DNA of 64,000 nt from Patulibacter sp. SYSU D01012 (GTDB lineage: Bacteria; Actinomycetota; Thermoleophilia; Solirubrobacterales; Solirubrobacteraceae). The stretch is taken from NCBI RefSeq assembly GCF_017916475.1, contig NZ_JAFMTB010000002.1:1178001-1242000 (forward strand), written 5' to 3'. Made by a program: the position numbers and the translations under genes. Each line of letters begins with the position of its first letter. Within the stretch, counting starts at the first letter, position 1. The notes below the pieces were generated by a model. That model worked only from the letters and a program-made list of their open reading frames with translations. It was not told where the DNA came from and made no database searches. Of this stretch, positions 16,120-25,101 are shown piece after piece.

Positions 16120-16881
16120 GTGATCGACCTGCACTGCCACATCCTCCCGGGCGTCGACGACGGCCCGGACGACCTGGAGGGCAGCCTGGCCATGGCGCGG
16201 GAGCACGTGGCGCGCGGCGTGCGAACCGTCGTGGCGACGCCCCACGTCTCCTGGGACTACCGCACCACCGCCGACGAGATCGCGCACGCCGTCGACGCGC
16301 TCGGGGACGCGCTGAGGGAGGAGGGCATCCCGCTGACCGTGCTGCCCGGCGCCGAGGTGGCCCTCACGCGCGCGGTCGACCTGACCCGCGAGGAGCTGGC
16401 CGCGCTGACCCTGGCGGGCGGCCGCTGGCTGCTGCTCGAGGCGCCGATCGCGGTCGACGCTCCCGGCCTGGAGGGGATGATCGGGATGGTCCAGGGGCGC
16501 GGCGTCCGCGTGCTGCTCGCGCACCCCGAGCGCTGCGCCGGGTTCCACGGCGACCCCGAGCTGCTCGGGCGCCTGGTGCGCGGCGGCTGCCTGGGGCAGG
16601 TGACCGCGTCGGCGCTGACCGGCGCGTTCGGGCGGACGGTCGAGGCCGCGGCGCGGCGCTACGTCGAGCTGGGGTGGGTGCACGTGGCCAGCTCGGACAG
16701 CCACGACGCCGTCGGCCGCGCGCCGGGCCTGGACGGGCCGGTGGTCGCGGCGGGCTACGAGGCGCTCGCCGGCTGGCTGACCGACGCGGTGCCGACGGCG
16801 CTGCTCGCCGGGGACCCGCCGCCGGAGCGCCCGGCGTTCACGGCGCGCCGCGCGAAGCGCCGCTTCGGCTTCCGGCGCTGA
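16120..16881 (+). CDS. CpsB/CapC/YwqE-type PHP protein-tyrosine phosphatase
   Basis: This 253-residue PHP-domain phosphatase dephosphorylates tyrosine kinases that control capsule and exopolysaccharide chain length. Metal ligands expected for the family are visible: HCH at 5-7, H42 in TPH, E79 in PGAEV, H135 in LAHPERC, and D193/H195 in SSDSHD. Length fits CpsB. GTG 16120 is the only reasonable start because DLHCHILPGVDDG follows at once. A kinase partner exists in this window, the Wzz/BY-kinase at 35088-36503, 18 kb away, so the pair is split. No other polysaccharide gene is immediately adjacent. Confidence 0.9.
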   Translation: MIDLHCHILPGVDDGPDDLEGSLAMAREHVARGVRTVVATPHVSWDYRTTADEIAHAVDALGDALREEGIPLTVLPGAEVALTRAVDLTREELAALTLAGGRWLLLEAPIAVDAPGLEGMIGMVQGRGVRVLLAHPERCAGFHGDPELLGRLVRGGCLGQVTASALTGAFGRTVEAAARRYVELGWVHVASSDSHDAVGRAPGLDGPVVAAGYEALAGWLTDAVPTALLAGDPPPERPAFTARRAKRRFGFRR

Positions 16882-16887
16882 GCCGCG

Positions 16888-17100
16888 TCAGCCGGCGCGG
16901 TCCAGGTCGACGGCGCGGCGCACGTCGGCGCTGCCCGCCGGCGCCGCGACGTCGTCCTCGCGGACCAGCCGCAGCACCGGGCGGACCGGCGCGGCCTGCG
17001 CCCGGCGACGGACCGCCCAGGCGCGCCACAGCAGGTAGCCACCGACGAGGACGATGTCGAGCAGCAGCCAGGCGCCGAGCGCGAGCAGGACGGTGGTCAT
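16888..17100 (-). CDS. Small single-pass membrane protein (70 aa)
   Basis: This 70-residue protein has one membrane helix (VLLALGAWLLLDIVLVGGYLL) followed by WRAWAVRRR and a charged cytoplasmic tail. It belongs with the other small W-L-L-D helix proteins described at 15815, 47120 and 47248. It is tail-to-tail with the PHP phosphatase, 6 bases apart. Ribosome site weak. Function unknown. Confidence 0.6.
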   Translation of the reverse strand: MTTVLLALGAWLLLDIVLVGGYLLWRAWAVRRRAQAAPVRPVLRLVREDDVAAPAGSADVRRAVDLDRAG

Positions 17101-17274
17101 GCCCCGGCTCGTCGGCCGTGGAGCGCGCGCGTTGAGCGGGCCGGACGGATGTCCGGCCGATCCGAGGCAGCGCGTCGCATCTCCGGGGACGATAGGCCCC
17201 GGGCGGCGACGACGCGCCGCCGGAAGCGCGTTCGCCGTATGCGTTCGGGCGTCCGCCCCGGCGGAAGCAGGGCC

Positions 17275-17688
17275 TTACGGCTGCGAGGTGCCCTCGCGGC
17301 CGTACTGGTCCTCCAGGCGCACGACGTCGTCCAGCTCGGGCGTCGAGACCTCGAAGAACGTGGCGTCCTCGATCGCCTCCACCGTGTGCACCGTGCCGGC
17401 GGTGTTCCGCCACGTCGCCCCGGGCTCGATGACCGTCTCGACGAGCTCGTCGCGGCTGGGCCCCTGCCACAGCCGCATGCGACCCGACACCAGGTGCGAC
17501 GTCTCGTCCTTGGCGTCGTGGTACTGCAGCGACAGGCGGTGCCCCGCCTTGACCGTGATGATCTTGCCCGCGTAGCGCTCGGTGTGGGCGAACCACACCT
17601 CGTGGCCCCACGGCTTCTCGATGCGCTTGGGCAGCGACGGGTCGAGCCCGAGCTTGGTGTCGGTGGAAGAGGCCATCGGCTGCATCAT
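17275..17688 (-). CDS. ManC/phosphomannose-isomerase-type cupin
   Basis: This 137-residue single cupin domain is of the type that forms the C-terminus of type II mannose-6-phosphate isomerase/mannose-1-phosphate guanylyltransferase. The family hallmark KPWGHE appears near the N-terminus, followed by cupin motifs (GHRLSLQYHDAKDETSHLVSG; PGATWRNTAGTVHTVEA). It may isomerise fructose-6-phosphate and mannose-6-phosphate, feeding GDP-mannose made by the enzyme at 45923-46999. Other sugar-phosphate roles are possible. Two nested starts, 17688 and 17676, cannot be separated because neither has a good ribosome site. Confidence 0.78.
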   Translation of the reverse strand: MMQPMASSTDTKLGLDPSLPKRIEKPWGHEVWFAHTERYAGKIITVKAGHRLSLQYHDAKDETSHLVSGRMRLWQGPSRDELVETVIEPGATWRNTAGTVHTVEAIEDATFFEVSTPELDDVVRLEDQYGREGTSQP

Positions 17689-17955
17689 GCCGGACGCGCC
17701 GGATGGGCGATCGCGTTTCGTGATGACCCCGGCCGGCCGAGGACGTTCGTCCGACGGGCGCGGCCGCCGCGGCCGCCGCGTGGCCCCGCCCCGCGGCGCG
17801 GCGCCGGACGGACGACCGACCGCGCCGCGGACGAACGGCGGAGCGGCCCGGGCGCGCCGCGGCGGGCGCGCCGGGCGGCCCGGGCTCGGCCGCATGCCGC
17901 GGCACGAGCCGGGGCACGACCCCGGCCCCGGGCGTGGCCGCGGCGCCGGCGACGC

Positions 17956-19455
17956 TCAGGCCGTGGCGGCCCGGGCGCCGGCGGGCGCCGTGCTGCCGCC
18001 GTCGTCGGCCTCCTCGGCCGTCAGCGGCTTGGCGATGTTCTCCAGGCTCTGCCGCTCGGCCTTCACCGCGAAGAAGATCGCGACGATGCCGGCGGCGATC
18101 ATCAGGACCGCTCCGATGGCGAACGCCAGCGCCACCTGCGACGTCTCGCCGCTCTCGACGAGGCGCGAGAACACCTGCGGGCCGGTGATGCCGCCGACGG
18201 CGGTGCCGATGGCGTAGAAGAACGCGATCGCCATGGCCCGGGTCTCCATCGGGAAGACCTCGGACACCGTCAGGTACGCCGAGCTCGCGCCGGTCGAGGC
18301 GAAGAACAGCACGACGCACCAGCAGAGCGTCATCGTCGTCGCCGACAGCACGTCCTGCTTGAACAGGTACGCGGTGACGAGCAGCAGGACGCCGGACGCC
18401 AGGTACGTGCCCGAGATCATCACGCGCCGCCCGATCGTGTCGAACAGCCCGCCCAGAAGCACGGGTCCGAAGAAGTTGCCCAGCGCGATGACGGCGTAGT
18501 AGTAGCCCGTGTGGCCGCTCTTCACGTCGAAGAACTCGATGAGGATCGTCGCGTAACCGAAGGTGATGGCGTTGTAGAGGAACGCCTGGCCGACGAAGAG
18601 CGAGAAGCCCAGGATCGTGCGCTTGGGGTAGAGCTTGACGAGCGCCTTGGCGATCTCGCCGAAGCCGATCGCCTTGCGCTGGCGGATCGTGATCGTGCTG
18701 TCCACCGGCTCGAGCTTCTGGCCCGTCGACTCCTCGACCTGGCGCTCGATGTCGTCGATGAGCGCGTTCGCCTCGTCCTCGCGGCCGTGGATGAACAGCC
18801 AGCGCGGGCTCTCGGGCACGTGGCGGCGGACGAGCAGGACGACGAAGCCGAGCGCCACGCCGAGCGCGAAGGCGATGCGCCAGCCGACGTCCTTGGCGAA
18901 GATCGCCTCGTCGAGCATCACGATCGACAGCAGCGACCCGCCGACGGCCCCGAGCCAGAACGACCCGTTGATGATCAGGTCCACCCGGCCGCGCACGCGG
19001 CTGGGGATCAGCTCGTCGATCGCGGAGTTGATCGCCGCGTACTCGCCGCCGATGCCGAACCCGGTCAGGAAGCGGCAGGCGAAGAACCACAGCGGGTTCA
19101 TCGAGACGGCCGTGAGCGCGGTGCCCGCCAGGTACACGATCAGGGTGACCATGAACAGCTTCTTCCGCCCGTACAGGTCGGTGAGGCGTCCGAAGAACAG
19201 CGCACCCAGGCACGCACCGGCGACGTAGAGCGACGCCGCCAGGCCGGTGATCTGCGCCGCGCTGATGTCCAGGCCGCTGCCGTCCTCGGCGATGCGCCCG
19301 CCGACGTTGCCGACGAGGGTGACCTCGAGCCCGTCCAGGATCCAGACGGTCCCCAGGCCGATGACGATCATCCAGTGCCAGCGCGACCACGGCAGCCGGT
19401 CGAGCCGCGCCGCGACGTCCGTCTTGATCGTCCCGGTCTGCACCGAGCTGCTCAT
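17956..19455 (-). CDS. MFS transporter, sugar/metabolite:H+ symporter type
   Basis: This 499-residue major facilitator has about 12 membrane helices. The loop 2-3 signature [13 protein letters not shown] is present, as is PESPRWL after helix 6, the classical sugar-porter motif. An acidic residue lies in helix 1 (ILDGLEVTL), as in metabolite:H+ symporters of the SP/MHS groups. A cytoplasmic loop of about 55 residues follows helix 6. Substrate unknown: sugar, aromatic acid or dicarboxylate are all possible. Start ATG 19455 has GGGGGT 6 bases upstream. A strong palindrome lies 170-200 bases upstream (19625-19657). Confidence 0.88.
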   Translation of the reverse strand: MSSSVQTGTIKTDVAARLDRLPWSRWHWMIVIGLGTVWILDGLEVTLVGNVGGRIAEDGSGLDISAAQITGLAASLYVAGACLGALFFGRLTDLYGRKKLFMVTLIVYLAGTALTAVSMNPLWFFACRFLTGFGIGGEYAAINSAIDELIPSRVRGRVDLIINGSFWLGAVGGSLLSIVMLDEAIFAKDVGWRIAFALGVALGFVVLLVRRHVPESPRWLFIHGREDEANALIDDIERQVEESTGQKLEPVDSTITIRQRKAIGFGEIAKALVKLYPKRTILGFSLFVGQAFLYNAITFGYATILIEFFDVKSGHTGYYYAVIALGNFFGPVLLGGLFDTIGRRVMISGTYLASGVLLLVTAYLFKQDVLSATTMTLCWCVVLFFASTGASSAYLTVSEVFPMETRAMAIAFFYAIGTAVGGITGPQVFSRLVESGETSQVALAFAIGAVLMIAAGIVAIFFAVKAERQSLENIAKPLTAEEADDGGSTAPAGARAATA

Positions 19456-19605
19456 GCTGCACCCCCGTCGTGTGACATGTCGCGCTTGTACCCCGCCGCG
19501 GGTGGAGCAACACCACGGTCGCACGGCGCCGCCGGGGCCGACGCTGTGGCGGGACCGCACGTGCGGCGTCCACCCGGGGCCGAACCCCGCGGGGACCCGT
19601 CCGAC

Positions 19606-19657
19606 GGTCCGTCCCCGGAGCGCTCGGTCGGTGTTGCGTGGGACGCAACACCGATCG
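19606..19657 (-). promoter_or_regulatory. Strong palindrome with conserved flank, copy 2
   Basis: This lies in the 357-base divergent spacer between the MFS gene and a secreted-protein gene. Perfect 11-bp arms cggtgttgcgt (19629-19639) and acgcaacaccg (19643-19653) surround a ggg spacer. Pairing extends to 19625/19657 with one G-T mismatch. Read on the minus strand, it continues with gaccgagcgctccgg, identical to the flank of the copy at 7514-7555. An operator or dispersed repeat is inferred. Nothing else was recognised in the spacer. Confidence 0.7.
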
Positions 19658-19812
19658 ACGGCTGCGGGGCGCGGCGGCCCCGCCACCGTGCCGGCACGAG
19701 TCCTCCGCCGCTTCGTCGCAGAGACGCCGCAGAGACGGCACGTCGGCACGCCGGCACCCGAACGTCGGTCGAGGGTGGCGCGCGACGCCGCGCCGGGGCC
19801 TACGGTGTCCGG

Positions 19813-20778
19813 GTGCTCGTTCGCCGCGCCGTCGCGCTGCTCGCTCTTCTCGCCGGTCTGCTGGCCACCCAGGCCGCGCCGGCCGGCGCCTCGTCGCCCA
19901 CCGCACCCCTCGGGCTGGACCCCGACGGCACGCTGCACTGGACGCTGAACGGGTCGAGCGACTCGATCAACGTCCTGCCCCACCTGCGCTGCGCCGCCGA
20001 TCCGACGGCGAGCGGACCGTTCGCCGGGGCGAAGGTGCCGTGCGTGTGGCTCGTCGACCACAAGGCGCCGCTCGTCGCCGCCCCCGACGGGTGCGTCGGG
20101 ACGGGCGACCCGTACGCGTCGTGGCGTTGCGACATGCGCCGCTTCCGCGCCCTCGTCATCGACGCGGCGACGGCCGGCGAGGAGTCGCTCGTCATGTTCA
20201 ACACGAAGGCGAAGGGCGGCAGCGGCGTCTGCGCGTGGATCCCCGTGGCGGTACGGCTGCACGGCGGTCGCGGCCAGCTGCAGGCCGACGACGGCTGCCC
20301 CGAGCGGATCACGTGCGAGCGCGGCTACGCCGGCACCGTGCGGGCCGACGCGTTCGACGTCGTCGGCGGGGACTGCCGCCGGGTGGTCCGGACGCGGGGC
20401 ACGTCGTCGGGCGGGTCGTCGGCCGGCGGGTCGGGCGGGTCGGGCGTCGACCTGTCGCAGTGCGAGGGCGCCGGCGGGTCGAAGAAGGGCATGAGCCCGC
20501 TGTACGACATCCGCACGATCGCGCGCGGGAAGCGGGGCTGGAAGGTGCGCCTGACGATGCGGCGGGCCGCGCCCGTGACGATCGAGGTCCGGCGCAAGGC
20601 GTCGTACGGCACGCAGCTCGTGCGCGCGTACCCGCGGTGCGCCAAGCGGGGCGTCAGCACGATGACCGTGCCCGACGCCACCGGCGGGCGCAAGGGCCCC
20701 GCCCGCTACCGCGTCGTCGTCCGCTCGAGCGTGAGCGCGTACCCGCTCGTGTCGAGCTACGAGCGGCTGCCGCGGTAG
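19813..20778 (+). CDS. Secreted Cys-containing protein of unknown function
   Basis: This 321-residue protein has a signal peptide of about 28 residues ([20 protein letters not shown]). The mature N-terminal half holds about eight cysteines in a compact beta-like domain ([36 protein letters not shown]), suggesting disulfides. A Gly/Ser-rich linker near residue 200 precedes a basic C-terminal domain ([21 protein letters not shown]). That domain is beta-rich and similar in style to C-terminal domains of other secreted proteins here. GTG 19813 directly precedes the signal peptide. No family recognised. Confidence 0.75.
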   Translation: MLVRRAVALLALLAGLLATQAAPAGASSPTAPLGLDPDGTLHWTLNGSSDSINVLPHLRCAADPTASGPFAGAKVPCVWLVDHKAPLVAAPDGCVGTGDPYASWRCDMRRFRALVIDAATAGEESLVMFNTKAKGGSGVCAWIPVAVRLHGGRGQLQADDGCPERITCERGYAGTVRADAFDVVGGDCRRVVRTRGTSSGGSSAGGSGGSGVDLSQCEGAGGSKKGMSPLYDIRTIARGKRGWKVRLTMRRAAPVTIEVRRKASYGTQLVRAYPRCAKRGVSTMTVPDATGGRKGPARYRVVVRSSVSAYPLVSSYERLPR

Positions 20779-20779
20779 C

Positions 20780-20812
20780 GCGCCGGCCCGGGGCGGCACC
20801 CGGAGCCGGCGC
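20780..20812. terminator. Bidirectional hairpin between convergent genes
   Basis: Arms gcgccggc-ccggg and cccgg-a-gccggcgc give a 13-bp stem with one bulged A around a 6-base loop. It sits in the 48 bases between stops at 20778 (+) and 20827 (-). Confidence 0.65.
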
Positions 20813-20826
20813 ACCGGCGCACGCGG

Positions 20827-21672
20827 CTAGCGTCCGCGCTTGACCGTCCGGACGCCGGAGACCTTGTCCCGGCGGTCCACCGTCGCCACGTCCTTCTTCC
20901 CGCCGCCGCCGACGATGCGGTCGACCTGGCCGTTGCGGGCCGAGAAGCGGTCGTCGCCCTTGCCGCCGTTCATCGCCGTCGGCGCGGTGCCGGCGTACAG
21001 GCGATCGTTGCCAGCCTCGCCGTACAGGCTGCTGCGGCCCGCGCCGCCCCACAGCTTGTCGTTGCCGCCCCCGCCGTACAGGCGGTCGGCGCCGCGGCCG
21101 GCGCGCAGCATGTCGGCGCCCTTGCCGGCCCGCACGACGTAGGCCGTGTACTTCGCCTTCTTGGCGTGTGCGGCGCGGCTGGCGGCGCCGTAGGTCACGC
21201 GGAAGTCGTTGTCGCCGTCGCCGAACGTCACGCGGCTGGTGCCGCCGGCGGTGCCCCCGCCGATGGCGACGGTGTTGTCGCCGTCGCCGAGCTTCAGCGT
21301 GCTGCCGCCCAGGTCGGTGAAGCGCACGGTGACGGGCGCGCTGCCCGTCTGGGTGACGTCGAGCTTCGCCGTGGCGCCCGTGATGGTCACCGGGGCGGTG
21401 CCGCCGGCGATGACGAGCGTCTGCGTGCTGCCCGCCGGAACGGTCACCGTGGTGGGCACGGCGGCGGTGACCGTGGTGGTGCCGCCCGTCGGCGGCAGCG
21501 GCACGTCGCGCGAGGTCGGCGGGGCCGGCGGCTGGTCCGGCACGACCTGGCAGTAGGCGGGGTTGGTGGTGCCGGGCGGGCAGACGACGGCGGCGTCGGC
21601 CGGGGCCGCGGCGGCTGCGGCGGCGACGAGCGCGGCGGCGGGTAGGAGGACGGACGGGCGGGTGCGGAGCAT
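20827..21672 (-). CDS. Secreted RTX-like repeat protein 1
   Basis: This 281-residue exported protein has a signal peptide (LLPAAALVAAAAAAAPADA) and then a short Cys pair module, CPPGTTNPAYC. The C-terminal half carries glycine-rich nonapeptide repeats of the GGxGxDxLxG type (GKGADMLRAGRGADRLYGGGGNDKLWGGAG), which in RTX proteins form Ca2+-binding beta rolls. A central Thr/Val-rich beta region lies between. ATG 21672 has AGGA 7 bases upstream. The next upstream minus-strand gene is a paralogue with the same module order. No catalytic domain is present, so a structural, Ca2+-stabilised surface or matrix protein is inferred. Confidence 0.82.
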   Translation of the reverse strand: MLRTRPSVLLPAAALVAAAAAAAPADAAVVCPPGTTNPAYCQVVPDQPPAPPTSRDVPLPPTGGTTTVTAAVPTTVTVPAGSTQTLVIAGGTAPVTITGATAKLDVTQTGSAPVTVRFTDLGGSTLKLGDGDNTVAIGGGTAGGTSRVTFGDGDNDFRVTYGAASRAAHAKKAKYTAYVVRAGKGADMLRAGRGADRLYGGGGNDKLWGGAGRSSLYGEAGNDRLYAGTAPTAMNGGKGDDRFSARNGQVDRIVGGGGKKDVATVDRRDKVSGVRTVKRGR

Positions 21673-21878
21673 GCGGGATCCTGAGGCGGGAGGCGACCGT
21701 GCGCGCCTCTTCACCCGACCGATACGGGGCGTCTCGGGTCGTCCTGACGGGGCCTTCCGCCTTCTCGACCGAACGTCCAGACGCCGGCGCGCCGTCCTGG
21801 ACGCTGCACGCCAGCAAGGTGCATGCATCGGGCGGCGTCGACTGCGCCTGGGCACTGCGAGCCCGCCCCCGGAACGGC

Positions 21879-21904
21879 GAACGCCCCGCAGGTGCGGGGC
21901 GTTC
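21879..21904 (-). terminator. Strong hairpin after RTX-like protein 2
   Basis: Perfect 11-bp arms gaacgccccgc and gcggggcgttc enclose a 4-base loop, 32 bases past the stop at 21937 on the minus strand. Confidence 0.75.
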
Positions 21905-21936
21905 AGACCGGTGCGCCCTGCGGGCGCGGGGTGTCG

Positions 21937-22866
21937 CTAGCGGCGGGTGATCTTCTCGAACTGCGAGAGCGTGTCCTTCTTGTCCGCCGTGATGCGGTCC
22001 AGGCCGCCGCCGCCGCGGACGGTGTCCTTCTTGCCGTTGCGCGCGTTGACGCGGTCGTTGCCGGCGCCGGCCCAGACGGACGCGCCGCCCTTGCCGACGG
22101 TGATGACGTCCTTGCCGGCGTCGCCGTAGATGCGGTGGCCGGAGCCGGCGCCCGTCTTCAGCACGTCGTTGCCGTCGCCGCCCTTCAGGGTGGCCGTGCC
22201 ACGGAGCGCCGTGATCGTGTCGTTGCCGTTGCCGCCGCGCAGGGTGGCGCGCGTGCTGGACGCCGCGCGGGTCGAGGCGCCACCGGCGCCGTACGTGATG
22301 CGGTCGGTGCCGTCGCCGCCGTTGACCACCGAGCCGCCCAGGCCGACGGTGATCGTGTCGTTGGCCGACCCGGTGTTGATCGTGTGGCTGCCGGCGCCGA
22401 GCGTGATCTTGTCGCGGCCGCTGCCGGTGGAGATGTCGGCCGCGGCGGGCGTGCCGGTGATGGTGTTGTCGCCGTTGCCGGTGACCACCTTCGCCGTGCC
22501 CGCGCCGAGCTTGACGGCGTTGTCGCCGCCACCGAGCGTGACCTGCACCGGCCCGGTGGTGCCGGCCACGTCGACGACGTTGTTGCCGCCCGTCAGGTTG
22601 ACCGTGACGGGCGCGCTGCCCCCGGTCACCCGTACGACGGTGTCGGAGCCGCCGCCGGTGATGACCGTGGGCGTGTCCGCGACGACGGTCACCTCTCCGC
22701 CCGTGGGCGGCACGGGAATGTCGCGCTCAGCCGGCACGACGGTGCAGTACGCCGGGTTGGTGGTGCCCGGCGGGCAGACGACGGTCTGCGCGCTGGCGGG
22801 AACGGTGGCGATGCCTGCCGCGACCGCGGACACGGCAGCCACGGAGAGCAGGTGCGTCTTCTTCAC
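21937..22866 (-). CDS. Secreted RTX-like repeat protein 2
   Basis: This 309-residue paralogue of the preceding gene starts at GTG 22866 (AGGA about 9 bases upstream) with a KKTH-type signal peptide ending near ASA-Q. It has the same CPPGTTNPAYC module and a PPTGG spacer. A longer series of glycine/aspartate repeats follows (GGDGTDRITYG, GGNGNDTITAL, GGDGNDVLKTG, GAGNDRVNARNG), more regular than in protein 1. Predicted Ca2+-binding beta roll. The family-specific N-terminal module and absence of an enzyme domain suggest a structural exoprotein. Secretion is by signal peptide here, unlike classical type I-secreted RTX toxins. Confidence 0.85.
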   Translation of the reverse strand: MKKTHLLSVAAVSAVAAGIATVPASAQTVVCPPGTTNPAYCTVVPAERDIPVPPTGGEVTVVADTPTVITGGGSDTVVRVTGGSAPVTVNLTGGNNVVDVAGTTGPVQVTLGGGDNAVKLGAGTAKVVTGNGDNTITGTPAAADISTGSGRDKITLGAGSHTINTGSANDTITVGLGGSVVNGGDGTDRITYGAGGASTRAASSTRATLRGGNGNDTITALRGTATLKGGDGNDVLKTGAGSGHRIYGDAGKDVITVGKGGASVWAGAGNDRVNARNGKKDTVRGGGGLDRITADKKDTLSQFEKITRR

Positions 22867-23020
22867 GGGGGAGTTCCTGTAGTGGGGATCGCGAGGCGCC
22901 TGGCGCGGCTCGTCGAGGGGTTGTACGCGCGGCGCGCGCGGTTTCTGACACGCCACCGCAACTCGTCCCCGCCGGTGGTGTTCGCCCGTGCCCGCAGCCG
23001 CCGGACGGAGACGCCGTCGG

Positions 23021-24427
23021 TCAGCCCACCGACCACGCGGGGCTGGCCTCGCCCCCCACCACCGCCCGCACCGCGGTCGTCCCGCCGCGTGGCACCTGCA
23101 CCGTCCGCACCCCGTCCGCCCGCACGGAGACCGAGCCGACCCCGCGCCACCGTCCGCCGCGCCGGATCTGCAGCTGCGCCCGACCGGCGACCGGCGACCG
23201 CAGCCACACGCGCAGCTTGCGCGAGCTGCGCCCGGTGACGACGAGCGGGAAGCGGAACGCCTGCGCGGACGCCTTGCGCGTGCCGTCCAGCAGGTACATG
23301 CCGGACTGGTAGCTGGCGGCGTACGTCGGCGTCGGCGGGGCGTCACGCACGAGGTACCAGATGACGGTCTCGGCGCCTTGACGCCACAGCCGCCACAGCA
23401 GCTCGGCCGTCCACCGCGCCAGTCGCGCCGTGGGCACGCCGTCGGGGTCGGGCGGCGACGAGTCGTAGGACACCTCGGTCACCCACAGCTTGGGCGTCCG
23501 CCGAATCGTCCCGGCCTTGCGCGCGGCCTTCGTGACCGCCGTCAGCCGCCCCAGGTCGGGGATCGTCACGTCGTCGGGATTGCGCGCGCCCTTCGACGGC
23601 GCGCGCACCGCGTACGGGTGGTGGGCCAGCACGTCGAACCGCGCGGTGCGCTTGCAGGTGCGTTGCAGGTCGTCGTCCAGGCAGAGCATGGACCGCAGGA
23701 AGCGGACGGGCGGCAGGCGCTTGCCGTCGGTGGTGCCGTAGTCGCCGAAGGGCGCCAGGCCCGCGGTCGCGACCGTCGCGTTCGCCTGCGCCGCCTTCAC
23801 CGCGGCGTACCCGGCGTTGACCAGCTCGCGGAACCGCTCGGGAGCCCACGGCTTGCCGTCCTCCCACTGCGGCGCCAGATAGGTGTCGAGGTTGGGCTCG
23901 TTCCAGATCTGGAAGGCGCGCACCCGGGGCAAGGTCTGGCCGGTCGCCGGGTCGACGAACGACCCCGAGTACCGGCGCGCGACCGCCGTCATGAAGCGGC
24001 CGAAGGCGGAGACGTCGGGCTTCCAGCTGCCGGGCCCCACGCCGGCCCGACGCCCCCCGCCCTCAGCCCACGCGGGGGCACGACTGACGTTGACGTACGG
24101 CTCCAGGCCGGCCGCGACCGCCGCTCGCACCTGGGCGTCGAAGGCCGCGAACTGGTAGCCCGACCACGCCGGGTCGGCGGCGGCGTCACCGGTCGGCGCC
24201 GTCGGCGCCACCTGCGCCCAGAACACGTTGACGCGAACGCGCCGCGCGCCGACCTCGGCGCTGCGCTGCATCCACGTAGTCACGTCGGGCGCGGAGTACG
24301 CCGCGATGTCCATGAAGCCGGTGCGGAGCGTCGCCGACGCCGCCGAAGCGGCGGGCGACGGAGCACTGAGCACCGCGGAGACGCAGAGGGCCCCTAGGGC
24401 CGCCCGCCGCGCGCGGAGCACGCTCAC
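23021..24427 (-). CDS. Secreted glycoside hydrolase, clan GH-A like
   Basis: This 468-residue exported protein has a (beta/alpha)8 glycosidase domain. The acid/base glutamate is in IWNEPN (E177) and the nucleophile candidate is E318 in LWVTEVSYDS, the spacing of retaining clan GH-A enzymes (GH5/GH39-like). A beta-rich C-terminal domain covers about residues 380-468. The signal peptide ends near residue 31. The start GTG 24427 overlaps the stop of the upstream gene (GTGA), so translation is coupled to the 195-residue anchor-like protein. Divergent from an O-antigen-ligase-like gene, it may trim or release a surface polysaccharide. Substrate unknown. Confidence 0.82.
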   Translation of the reverse strand: MSVLRARRAALGALCVSAVLSAPSPAASAASATLRTGFMDIAAYSAPDVTTWMQRSAEVGARRVRVNVFWAQVAPTAPTGDAAADPAWSGYQFAAFDAQVRAAVAAGLEPYVNVSRAPAWAEGGGRRAGVGPGSWKPDVSAFGRFMTAVARRYSGSFVDPATGQTLPRVRAFQIWNEPNLDTYLAPQWEDGKPWAPERFRELVNAGYAAVKAAQANATVATAGLAPFGDYGTTDGKRLPPVRFLRSMLCLDDDLQRTCKRTARFDVLAHHPYAVRAPSKGARNPDDVTIPDLGRLTAVTKAARKAGTIRRTPKLWVTEVSYDSSPPDPDGVPTARLARWTAELLWRLWRQGAETVIWYLVRDAPPTPTYAASYQSGMYLLDGTRKASAQAFRFPLVVTGRSSRKLRVWLRSPVAGRAQLQIRRGGRWRGVGSVSVRADGVRTVQVPRGGTTAVRAVVGGEASPAWSVG

Positions 24428-25011
24428 GCGGCCCGGCGCCCGCGCAGCACGGCGGCGACGCCGGCGATCAGGACGGCCGCCACGAGCAGCGACCAGATCG
24501 GAAACGGTCCGACCGTCACGCTCGCGCTCGTGCGCACGGCCGAGTCCGCCTTGGGGGCTGCGGCATCACCCGAACGGGCCGCGACGGCGTCGCCGTCGGG
24601 GCGATCGGAGGCCGCCACACGGCCATCGTCGCCCGCACGACCCGTGCTGTGCGTCTCACCGCGCCGCGTGTCGGCAGCGGTGCCCTCGTGGGCCGTCGCC
24701 GCGGCACCGGAGCCACCGCCGTCCCGGCCCCTCGCGTCGGGCGTGCTGGGCGCGTCGCCGCCAGCATGCTCGGGCATGCCGCCCGTGCCCTCGAGCGCCG
24801 CGACGAGCGCGGCCCCGTCTCGACCTTCGTCCTGCAGCTGCGAGCGCTCCTTCCGCGAGAGCTTGCGGCTGCTCGCGCCGCCGGTCGGCGCGGACTCGCG
24901 GTACTGGTCGACCGCGGAGTTGCCGGGCGGGGCGGCGTGCTGCGCCTGCGCCAGCGCAGGCGTACCGAGAGCCACGACGGCGGCGAGGAGGGCGAGGCGG
25001 GGAACCTTCAC
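24424..25011 (-). CDS. Exported low-complexity protein with C-terminal membrane helix
   Basis: This 195-residue protein has a signal peptide (LALLAAVVALGTPALAQAQ), then a short conserved-looking motif GNSAVDQYRESAPT, a Gly/Asp/Ala-rich disordered region, and a C-terminal membrane helix (IWSLLVAAVLIAGVAAVL) ending in RGRRAA. The topology is like a stalk anchored to the membrane. No LPXTG motif is seen. It is the first gene of a coupled pair with the glycoside hydrolase. ATG 25011. I recall the NSAVDQY motif from other Thermoleophilia proteins, but no function is known to me. Confidence 0.72.
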   Translation of the reverse strand: MKVPRLALLAAVVALGTPALAQAQHAAPPGNSAVDQYRESAPTGGASSRKLSRKERSQLQDEGRDGAALVAALEGTGGMPEHAGGDAPSTPDARGRDGGGSGAAATAHEGTAADTRRGETHSTGRAGDDGRVAASDRPDGDAVAARSGDAAAPKADSAVRTSASVTVGPFPIWSLLVAAVLIAGVAAVLRGRRAA

Positions 25012-25088
25012 GACCCGTCATACGTCCGGAGACCCACGTTCCTGACGCTCGCGCGCCCGGATTCGTCAGGTTCGGGACGCCCCGGACG

Positions 25089-25094
25089 TACAGT
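25089..25094 (+). promoter_or_regulatory. Possible -10 for leaderless start of the O-antigen-ligase-like gene
   Basis: TACAGT ends 7 bases before the ATG at 25102, and there is no ribosome site. This geometry fits a leaderless mRNA beginning at the start codon. The -35 is poor. Confidence 0.35.
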
Positions 25095-25101
25095 GCCCTG
25101 A

